Below, in pieces: positions 8,945-15,315 of a DNA stretch of 18,270 nucleotides. Positions within the stretch are counted from its first letter, which is position 1. Each line of letters opens with the position of its first letter. This stretch comes from Saprospirales bacterium. Its GTDB lineage: Bacteria > Bacteroidota > Bacteroidia > Chitinophagales > Saprospiraceae. The position numbers and the translations under genes are program-made. The notes under the pieces were generated by a model, which was given only the letters and a program-made list of their open reading frames with translations, was not told the origin of the DNA and searched no databases. The DNA is taken from NCBI GenBank assembly GCA_024642645.1, contig JAHEAS010000004.1, positions 1 to 18,270 of the forward strand, read 5' to 3'.

Positions 8945-10117
8945 ATGAACCATCTCTTTAAAACCTACACATTTGTCGCACTGCTTCTTCTCACGGCATG
9001 TGGGAGCAAGGAAGACGACACCAACCCAACCTTTCCTCAAGTCAGTACTAGTGCCGTCAGCAAGTTTGAAGGCAATGCTGGCAGCGGCAACTTCGACTTC
9101 AAAGTCCGTTTATCGCAGGCAAGTACGAAGGACGTTTCGGTTGATTATTCCACCAAAGACAAATCCGCCAAAGCAGGTGAGGATTATACGGCCAGTGCTG
9201 GGCATCTCAATTTTGCGCCAGGCGAAACGGAGAAAACGGTCAGCGTAGTTATTGTTGCCGATACCTTGGGGGAGGGCGACGAAGAGTTTGAATTTTTGCT
9301 TTCCAACCCCGTCAATACCCTGATTACCTCCCTGTCTGTCATTGGCACCATACGCAACGACGACGGCCCGGTGCCCCCCGGAAGTGATGGGTACATCACA
9401 CCTGAGAGTTATGCTGGCTACGACCTGGTATGGCAAGACGAATTCAATGGCACGGCCATTGACCCTGCTAACTGGATACATGAGACCGGTCCCAATTGGT
9501 TCAACAACGAGTTGCAGAACTATACCGACCGGCCTGTAAATTCATACATCTCCAACGGAAAGTTGGTTATCGTTGCGAAAAAGGAAACCCTGGAAGGGAG
9601 GGAATATACTTCTGCCCGCATGATAACGAAGGGATTGCACGAGTTCAAATATGGCCGTATTGACATTCGGGCAAAGTTGCCCTATGGGCAAGGCATTTGG
9701 CCTGCGCTGTGGATGCTTGGCAGCAATATTGACGATGTAAGCTGGCCCAGATGTGGCGAGATTGACAACATGGAGCTTGTGGGCAAAGAACCTTCGACGC
9801 TTTATGGAACTGCCCATTGGGATAACAACGGTAGCCATGCTGAATTTGGCGGCTCAACGACCCTGCCCAGTGGCATTTTTGCGGATGAGTTCCACGTATT
9901 TACCATCATTTGGAACAACCAGCAAATCAGATGGCTGCTGGACGATGTGCAATTCCATACGATAGACATTACCCCCGCTGGCTTATCTGAGTTTCACCAA
10001 AATTTTTTCCTGATATTCAACGTGGCAGTCGGTGGCGACTGGCCGGGGAATCCAGATGCTACCACAGTTTTCCCGCAGGAGATGCAGGTGGATTATGTAC
10101 GGGTGTTTCAGCAATAA
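8945..10117 (+). CDS. Lipoprotein endo-beta-glucanase: Calx-beta domain fused to GH16 (laminarinase-like)
   Basis: 390 residues. Residues 1-19 are a lipoprotein signal (LLLTAC, lipidated Cys19), followed by SKEDD, an acidic stretch that favours surface export. Residues ~32-140 are a Calx-beta domain (FEGNAG, VDYSTKD, GEDYTA, FAPGETEKTV, EGDEEFEFLLSNP, GTIRND). Residues ~155-389 are a GH16 beta-jelly-roll: DEFNG (165-169), GIWPALWML (250-258), catalytic GEIDNME with nucleophile Glu272, Asp274 and acid/base Glu277, then GTAHWD and NVAVGGDWPG. The ExDxxE spacing and flanking motifs fit GH16 laminarinases (endo-beta-1,3- or 1,3-1,4-glucanases) rather than kappa-carrageenases or agarases, but exact linkage is inference. 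As the third gene after SusCD it would make the first surface cuts. A strong terminator follows at 10125-10173. Confidence 0.92.
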   Translation: MNHLFKTYTFVALLLLTACGSKEDDTNPTFPQVSTSAVSKFEGNAGSGNFDFKVRLSQASTKDVSVDYSTKDKSAKAGEDYTASAGHLNFAPGETEKTVSVVIVADTLGEGDEEFEFLLSNPVNTLITSLSVIGTIRNDDGPVPPGSDGYITPESYAGYDLVWQDEFNGTAIDPANWIHETGPNWFNNELQNYTDRPVNSYISNGKLVIVAKKETLEGREYTSARMITKGLHEFKYGRIDIRAKLPYGQGIWPALWMLGSNIDDVSWPRCGEIDNMELVGKEPSTLYGTAHWDNNGSHAEFGGSTTLPSGIFADEFHVFTIIWNNQQIRWLLDDVQFHTIDITPAGLSEFHQNFFLIFNVAVGGDWPGNPDATTVFPQEMQVDYVRVFQQ

Positions 10118-10124
10118 ACGTTTC

Positions 10125-10173
10125 AATAAGCCGGTGGCGAAACAATAAATGCCTTCGCCACCGGCTTATTTTT
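10125..10173 (+). terminator. Intrinsic terminator closing the SusCD-GH16 locus
   Basis: Perfect 17-bp stem, AATAAGCCGGTGGCGAA (10125-10141) with TTCGCCACCGGCTTATT (10154-10170), a 12-nt loop and a TTTTT tail, starting 7 bp after the GH16 stop codon. It is the strongest hairpin I found in the window. Confidence 0.92.
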
Positions 10174-10237
10174 GAAGCCCTCCGGGTTCGCCTCCACAGG
10201 CAACTATTCTATCTGTATCGTAAAAAAATCCCTTTAA

Positions 10238-10270
10238 TTTTGATTTTCATGCTTTTTTTACCTATCTTCG
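10238..10270 (+). promoter_or_regulatory. Bacteroidota-type promoter for the RRM gene
   Basis: TTTTG at 10238-10242 (-33 element), a 20-bp spacer, then TATCTTCG at 10263-10270, which differs from the consensus TAnnTTTG at one base. The spacing matches the phylum's primary-sigma promoter. Transcription would start near 10277, giving a ~200-nt leader. Confidence 0.65.
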
Positions 10271-10276
10271 CAATAT

Positions 10277-10476
10277 AACACTGAGTAAATACTTTTTTTA
10301 GCAAAAGATATTTACTGGAAATTTAGTTGCTTCTTCAAGTTCTGCAAGCAAAGTTTTTCAAAGTCAGTTTTACTGTCCTCGTTTCTATACTTGCCCACTC
10401 GTTCAGTTTCAATTCCAAAGGTTTTCCTGCTTCCAAAGCATTTTCTCAGCATTTTCTCATTTTAATTTTTCATTTA
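10277..10476 (+). promoter_or_regulatory. Long pyrimidine-rich 5' leader of the RRM gene
   Basis: About 200 nt lie between the predicted start site and the ATG. From about 10327 it is dominated by T and C and poor in G. It contains TTCCAAAG twice (10413-10420, 10431-10438) and an 11-bp tandem repeat. It is stop-free in the frame of the downstream gene, probably because of its composition. A role in post-transcriptional or auto-regulation is inference from the known behaviour of many RNA-binding protein genes. Confidence 0.5.
10437..10458 (+). repeat. Perfect 11-bp tandem repeat in the RRM leader
   Basis: AGCATTTTCTC occurs twice head to tail (10437-10447 and 10448-10458), ending 18 nt before the RRM start codon, where it would overlap or adjoin the ribosome-binding region. 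Confidence 0.85.
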
Positions 10477-10758
10477 ATGAATATTTTCACAGCAAGACTG
10501 AGCTACGATACTCAGTCACAAGACCTCCGGGAGGTTTTCGAAGAATTTGGCGAAGTTTCTTCCGCCAGCGTTATCACCGATAAGTTCACAGGCCAGTCAA
10601 AAGGATTTGGTTTTGTTGAAATGCCAGACGATTCAGCAGCACAAAATGCCATCTCAGAGTTGCACGACAGTACCCTCGATGGCCGCACGATAGTGGTCAA
10701 GGTAGCAGAACCTCGTGAAAACCGCAGCAGCGGTGGATACAACCGCAGCCGGTGGTAA
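10477..10758 (+). CDS. Small single-RRM RNA-binding protein (Rbp type)
   Basis: 93 residues from the ATG at 10477. This start is chosen because RRM strand beta-1 begins at once (MNIFTARLSY); the upstream in-frame ATG at 10327 would add 50 hydrophobic or basic residues unlike the family. It is a single RRM domain: RNP2-like IFTARL (3-8), RNP1 KGFGFVEM (42-49) with the two RNA-stacking Phe at 44 and 46, and TLDGRTIVVKVAEPR closing the fold. The tail RENRSSGGYNRSRW is a short form of the Gly/Arg/Tyr-rich tail usual in Bacteroidota Rbp proteins. The conserved Asn of RNP2 (GNL) is Arg8-adjacent here (ARL). Such proteins are thought to act as global RNA chaperones in a phylum lacking a typical Hfq network; specific targets are unknown. 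It is monocistronic, with its own promoter and terminator. Confidence 0.93.
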   Translation: MNIFTARLSYDTQSQDLREVFEEFGEVSSASVITDKFTGQSKGFGFVEMPDDSAAQNAISELHDSTLDGRTIVVKVAEPRENRSSGGYNRSRW

Positions 10759-10817
10759 TATCAAATTTAAAAGGTTTCTGGCAGAAGGCCGGAAACGCAC
10801 AGATATTTTAGGAAAAT

Positions 10818-10852
10818 GACAGCCCTTGGCCCACGCCTCGGGCTGTTTTTTA
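10818..10852 (+). terminator. Intrinsic terminator of the RRM gene
   Basis: ACAGCCC and GGGCTGT form a 7-bp stem, extended by GG/CC across a TT/TC internal loop, and are followed by TTTTTTAT. It lies between two convergent genes. On the minus strand the tail is only CATTTTCC, so termination of the GH95 gene from this hairpin would be weaker. Confidence 0.8.
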
Positions 10853-10883
10853 TTGCAGTTGTTCGCCCCATTAAGCCAAATAG

Positions 10884-13286
10884 TCACCACACCACCTCCA
10901 AACTCTCCCCCTGTTTCACCTCCACGTCCCAGCTGCTGCCGTCGCCGCTGACTAGTTTGACCGTACCGCCAACCCTCGAAAACACCTTTACCTTCACCAC
11001 TTTTCCATCTTTCCAGTCCATGTCAATCACGAAGCCGCCACGGGCACAGAGGCCCTTCACAGAGCCGTTGCGCCAAGCGTCGGGTAGGGCAGGCAGCAAG
11101 TAAATCCGGCGGTCATCGGATTGTATGAGCATCTCTGCCACGGCAGCTGCCCCACCGAAGTTGCCGTCAATCTGGAACGGTGGGTGCGCATCGAAGAGGT
11201 TCGGGTAGGTGCCGCCACCCCGCTGGTAATTGGTTTTCAGACCGTCCGGCGGCACGAAGCGGAGCAGTTCCCGGTACATTTTGTAGGCCCGGTTGCCGTC
11301 GTGAAGCCTCGCCCAGAGGTTGATGCGCCAGCCCTTCGACCAGCCTGTCGTCTCGTCACCCTTGATTTCCAGTGTCTTGCGACAAGCATCGGCCAGTGTG
11401 GGCGACTCCTCCGGCGTGATGCTGTGGCCGGGGTGCAGCCCGAACAGGTGTGATTGGTGGCGGTGCTGCGGGTCTTCGTCCTGCCAGTCGTAGTACCACT
11501 CCTGCAGGCCGCCCGTCCGGCTGATTTGGTAAGGGTATAATTGCACAAGCGCCGCCTGCAACTGCCGCTGGAAATCGGCGTCCAAATTCAGTTTTTGCGC
11601 TGCCGCAATGTTCTGCGCAAAGCATTCCCGAATCATGGCCAAGTCCGCCGTGCCCCCATAAAACGTGGCACCGTGGTAGCCCTCAGCCGTCACGTATTTG
11701 TTCTCCGGCGAGGTGCTGGGCGAGGTGATAAGGTACTGGTGCGCCTTGTCCATCACCAGCCATGCGAGGCAAAACTCGGCAGCGCCCTTCATCAGCGGAT
11801 AGCCCTCGTTGCGAAGCCAAGCCGTGTCCTGTGTGAAGGTGAAATGCTCCCAGAGGTGCGTGCTCAGCCAAGTGCCGCCCATATTCCAGTTTGCCCAGAC
11901 CGGGTCGCCCTTTCCGAAGTCGCCGACGGGGTTGCTCATCGCCCAGATGTCGGAATTGTGGCAGGCTACCCAGCCCTTTTCCAGGCCGTAAAAATTGCGA
12001 GCGGTGGCGGCCCCTGTGGTCGCCACGTTTTTGATGAAGGTCAACAGCGGCTGGTGTAGCTCGCTCAAGTTGGTCGTTTCGGCCAGCCAGTAGTTCTCTT
12101 CGGCGTTGATGTTGATGGTGTAGTTGCTGCTCCACGGCGGACGGATGTACGGGTTCCAGATGCCCTGCAAATTGGCGGGTACACCCGGCGTCCGACTGCT
12201 GCTGATGAGCAGGTAGCGCCCGTACTGGAAGTACAGGATTTCGAGGTTTTTGTCCTCGTAACCCTCGGCATAGCGCTTGAGCCGCTCGTCCGTCGGCAGG
12301 TTGAGGGCATCGGTGGGGCCGAGGTCGAGTGACACCCGCTTGAAGAAGGTATTGTAATCTTTGAGATGCGCCTTTCGGAGGTCGGCGTAGGTTTTGCCGC
12401 TGGCATTTTTGAGGTTTCGCTCCCCAATGGCGGCGGCATCCTTCCCCTCGGTCGCCGGGTCTTTGTCAAAGCCATTGAAGCTGGTGGCGATGGAGACGAA
12501 AATGAGCGCCTCCGTGCCATTGCGTAGCCCAATATTACTGCCATTTTTCACCACTTCGCCGCCCTTGTTTTTAATGGAAAAATAAGCGGAAAAACGGGTG
12601 CCACGGCCCTCGTCGAACTTCACAGCATCCGGCGATTTGCCCCTGTAGTTCGGTTCGGCGTGGTAGGGTGCATAGCCGTTCACCGTGAGTAGTTTTTCCT
12701 TCGGCAAAAGGACGTAGTGGAGCAGGCTTTTAAATCCCAAATCAAAGTTCAGGGCTCCCTTTTTGCTGCTCCACAGCCGGATGACCATCACCGAATCCGG
12801 CGCAGAAATGAAGTATTCCCGTTGGAATTTCACCCCGTTCACCTCGTAGCGCACCGTGCTCACGGCCTGTTCGATGTCCAGCTCCCGGTAGTAGTTTTTT
12901 ACCTCGCCTTTTTCATGTTGAAAATTCAAGAACATCGTGCCCAGCGGTGCGAAGCTCTGTGAAAACGAGCCTTGCAGGTGCTTGTTCAACGAGTCGGCGG
13001 CGGGGTAGTCCTCGTTCGCCAGCGCCTCCCGGATGGTGGGCAGCCAAGTGTGGGCATCGGGGTTCATTTCCCTGTCCACCGGCCCGCCAGACCAGAGCGT
13101 GGCGTCGTTGAGGAACACGGAATCCACGGTCACGCCGCCAAAGACGGAGGCCCCGATGCGGCCATTGCCGTGCACGAGCGTTTCTTCGAAGAACTCGGCG
13201 GGGCGGTCGAACCAGAGGGTGTGGGTGGATTGGGCGTGGGCGAAACAGGTGGTGAACACTGCCAACAAGGTCGTTATGCTTTTCAT
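10884..13286 (-). CDS. GH95-family exo-glycosidase (alpha-L-fucosidase / alpha-L-galactosidase), exported
   Basis: 800 residues from the ATG at 13284-13286. That start gives a signal peptide (MKSITTLLAVFTTCFAHAQ, cleavage near 18-19); an in-frame ATG at 13349 adds 21 polar residues and is rejected. The N-terminal domain starts LWFDRPAEFFEETLVHGNGRIG with LNDATLWSGGP, typical of GH95. The (alpha/alpha)6 barrel carries the family's catalytic elements: NYTININ with Asn392 and Asn394, general acid Glu528 in TSPSTSPEN, and FQIDGNFGG with Asp707. From memory these match Asn421, Asn423, Glu566 and Asp766 of the Bifidobacterium enzyme AfcA, which uses an inverting mechanism with an Asn-activated water. 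It has no lipobox, so it is probably periplasmic. It converges with the RRM gene and sits beside the SusCD-GH16 locus on the opposite strand. Its GC content is high. Confidence 0.92.
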   Translation of the reverse strand: MKSITTLLAVFTTCFAHAQSTHTLWFDRPAEFFEETLVHGNGRIGASVFGGVTVDSVFLNDATLWSGGPVDREMNPDAHTWLPTIREALANEDYPAADSLNKHLQGSFSQSFAPLGTMFLNFQHEKGEVKNYYRELDIEQAVSTVRYEVNGVKFQREYFISAPDSVMVIRLWSSKKGALNFDLGFKSLLHYVLLPKEKLLTVNGYAPYHAEPNYRGKSPDAVKFDEGRGTRFSAYFSIKNKGGEVVKNGSNIGLRNGTEALIFVSIATSFNGFDKDPATEGKDAAAIGERNLKNASGKTYADLRKAHLKDYNTFFKRVSLDLGPTDALNLPTDERLKRYAEGYEDKNLEILYFQYGRYLLISSSRTPGVPANLQGIWNPYIRPPWSSNYTININAEENYWLAETTNLSELHQPLLTFIKNVATTGAATARNFYGLEKGWVACHNSDIWAMSNPVGDFGKGDPVWANWNMGGTWLSTHLWEHFTFTQDTAWLRNEGYPLMKGAAEFCLAWLVMDKAHQYLITSPSTSPENKYVTAEGYHGATFYGGTADLAMIRECFAQNIAAAQKLNLDADFQRQLQAALVQLYPYQISRTGGLQEWYYDWQDEDPQHRHQSHLFGLHPGHSITPEESPTLADACRKTLEIKGDETTGWSKGWRINLWARLHDGNRAYKMYRELLRFVPPDGLKTNYQRGGGTYPNLFDAHPPFQIDGNFGGAAAVAEMLIQSDDRRIYLLPALPDAWRNGSVKGLCARGGFVIDMDWKDGKVVKVKVFSRVGGTVKLVSGDGSSWDVEVKQGESLEVVW

Positions 13287-13632
13287 GAATAAGCGATTGA
13301 TGATTGTAATGGAGTCGGTAAAGGTAGTGATTTCATTTATCCCTATCATATCGCTAAGCGTAATGTGGGCTTAAGTTTTAGCATATTTCGGATCGGAAAA
13401 AATGCTGTAAAAAGGCAGTCATGACAAAATTTTAGTGGTGGTTTGATTTTTATCATTTTGGGGCTCAAAAACTTCGGATACTTTTACTTAGCGCATCATG
13501 CTCAGTTTATAAAGAGCGGTGCTTGGAATGAAGCTAAAATCGAATAGCCCCGATTAGTTTAATAATGGCGCTTGTGTTAGGGCATTTGACATACTTGGAA
13601 AGCCGTTTATTTCAAACCTAAAAAATTAAACC
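13287..13632. other. 346-bp divergent spacer between GH95 and the lipoprotein gene
   Basis: No gene is seen. The right half is AT-rich, like the lipoprotein gene it precedes. It holds one candidate plus-strand promoter (13456-13486). On the minus strand, TACCTTTA (13319-13326, plus coordinates) resembles a -7 element for GH95 but lacks a -33 partner. Confidence 0.55.
13456..13486 (+). promoter_or_regulatory. Possible promoter of the lipoprotein-ketosynthase pair
   Basis: TTTTG (13456-13460), an 18-bp spacer, then TACTTTTA (13479-13486), one base off TAnnTTTG and with a slightly short spacer. It would give a ~140-nt leader before the ATG at 13633. Confidence 0.3.
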
Positions 13633-15315
13633 ATGAAAAAGCTTATCCTTCCCTCCTTATTGTTTGCATTTTTAATTTCCTTAATTTTCAGCAACGGGTG
13701 TACACTTATTGGGCTTGGAATCGGGTCTATTGCTGACAGCAATTCCTCTATTACCCCAACAGTTGTCATTCCTGGTTGGGGGGTTCTAGAGGAGCTAAAA
13801 CCGGGTACCCAGGCAGAATTTACGAGAAAAGATGGGCAGTCAATTATGGGGCGATATGTCAAGCCCGTTAATATTGAGACAAATAATGGCGACACTATAC
13901 AGGCTATTGCTATTAATGTTTTAAATAGCTATAGGCAAGAGGTAATAAAGGTTGAAGATATTAAGCAAGTAACAATTCAAGGAAAGAAAAACAGAAGTGG
14001 TATGTTGATAGGTGCGGGCGTGGGAGCGGTGGTTGATATAGCTTTTATTGTTGCACTTAGTAATATGGATTTAAGTACTTCAAGTAGTACTAGTGGAAGT
14101 GGTAACACTGGGAGCAGCGGGGCTGGTGGCTCACCTAGTGATGAAGATCAAGAATTTTCTTGCCCATTTATTTATAGTTTCGATGGTGGAGAATATCGGC
14201 TTGACGGGGAGATATTCGGAGGAGCCATTTTCGAGGCCGCACGTCGAACTGATATTGACAACTTAGATTATATGGCCGAAGTAAATGGCGAGTATCGCTT
14301 GAGGATTACAAACGAACTGGATGAAACACAATACGTGGATGAGTTGAAACTGATGGTCATAGACCACCCCATGCAAACAAGTGTTTATCCTTCCTTTGAT
14401 GGGGAAATGCATCTGATAATCCAACCCCAGGCACCTACCTCCGCTAAAGATAAAAAAGGCCACAATATACTATCTGTATTAAAGTCAAAGGATGAGGCCG
14501 AATGGGTCAGCAATCCATTCGGAAGGAACCCCGAAAAACTGGAGGATGCTATTGATATGGTAGACCTGACCTTTGATAAACCAGCAGACGCTTCTTCTGC
14601 CAAACTTTTGTTCAACGTAAGGAACACGCTTTGGGCCTCTATGATGCAGAAAGAAATGCTGGCACTGCAAGGCGATAAACTGGAAGCGTGGTATGAAGAA
14701 TTAAATACCTCGGAGGAGGCTCGCAAAGCGCTTATGCAGCTTATGATAAGAGAGGGCATGTTGACCATAAAAGTATGGGACGGAAAGTATTGGTACCCAG
14801 CAGGATTCATATGGGAAGTCGGGCCTTCCATATCAAAAGATATAATAGCCTCCATTGATATTCGCAATGTCCAAACAAAAGACTTGAATATACGGGTGGA
14901 ATGTCCGGTTGGTTTTTGGATTGTAAATTCCGTTCAGATAGACTATTTATCCTCCGTTCCTACCCAAGTATTGGAGATGGAAGCTAAAACTGCAATAGGG
15001 CATAATGGAGAAGACCTACTAAACCAACTTATAAATGCCGATAGAAGCTATTATTCCATGCCAACCACTGAATACTGGGCTGATGTCACCTTCAAAGCGC
15101 CACCCAAGCAGGCTGGATTAAAGCGGACATTTATGTTGAAGAGCAATGGCTATTATACCATCCACATGAATCCAGTGGGGGATAGACAAGATGGGGTTTT
15201 GGGAAATATCAAAAGTACCAAGGGTGCCTACGGACAATATACACTTCGTAAGCTGAATCAAAATGTGGAGGCGGCTTTGACCCAATTGCAGGCACAAACC
15301 AAATATAACCAATGA
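13633..15315 (+). CDS. Large lipoprotein of unknown function with SCPFIYSFDG motif
   Basis: 560 residues; I cannot assign a named family. It starts with a lipoprotein signal (hydrophobic 4-19, SNGC with lipidated Cys23). Residues ~50-115 look like a small beta-rich domain (FTRKDGQSIMGRYVKP, VIKVEDIKQVTI), reminiscent of folds that sense or bind small groups but not diagnostic. A Gly/Ala-rich hydrophobic segment (122-143) could span a membrane, followed by a Ser/Gly linker (148-169). The main domain opens with SCPFIYSFDGGEYRLDGE (176-193), GGAIFEAARRTDIDNL and YRLRITNELDETQYVDELKL, a block I recall from uncharacterised exported proteins of several phyla. The C-terminus (534-560) is a short predicted helix. 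The gene is AT-rich compared with its neighbours. Its stop codon overlaps the next start (ATGA at 15312-15315), so it is very probably translated together with the ketosynthase-like gene. Confidence 0.85.
   Translation: MKKLILPSLLFAFLISLIFSNGCTLIGLGIGSIADSNSSITPTVVIPGWGVLEELKPGTQAEFTRKDGQSIMGRYVKPVNIETNNGDTIQAIAINVLNSYRQEVIKVEDIKQVTIQGKKNRSGMLIGAGVGAVVDIAFIVALSNMDLSTSSSTSGSGNTGSSGAGGSPSDEDQEFSCPFIYSFDGGEYRLDGEIFGGAIFEAARRTDIDNLDYMAEVNGEYRLRITNELDETQYVDELKLMVIDHPMQTSVYPSFDGEMHLIIQPQAPTSAKDKKGHNILSVLKSKDEAEWVSNPFGRNPEKLEDAIDMVDLTFDKPADASSAKLLFNVRNTLWASMMQKEMLALQGDKLEAWYEELNTSEEARKALMQLMIREGMLTIKVWDGKYWYPAGFIWEVGPSISKDIIASIDIRNVQTKDLNIRVECPVGFWIVNSVQIDYLSSVPTQVLEMEAKTAIGHNGEDLLNQLINADRSYYSMPTTEYWADVTFKAPPKQAGLKRTFMLKSNGYYTIHMNPVGDRQDGVLGNIKSTKGAYGQYTLRKLNQNVEAALTQLQAQTKYNQ

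Noticed and set aside
10327..10476. Longer N-terminus for the RRM protein (start at 10327)
   Set aside because: RRM beta-1 begins exactly at the Met at 10477. The upstream stretch is open because it is pyrimidine-rich, not because it resembles protein.
11541..12059. 172-codon plus-strand frame opposite GH95
   Set aside because: It is antisense to the barrel that carries the catalytic residues, with no signal or domain.
12065..12544. 159-codon alternate minus-strand frame inside GH95
   Set aside because: It is low-complexity Ser/Pro/Arg/Thr sequence caused by high GC in a real gene; GH95 motifs are in the other frame.
13287..13349. Longer N-terminus for the GH95 enzyme (start at 13349)
   Set aside because: The Met at 13286 starts a standard signal peptide; the extra 21 residues would mask it.
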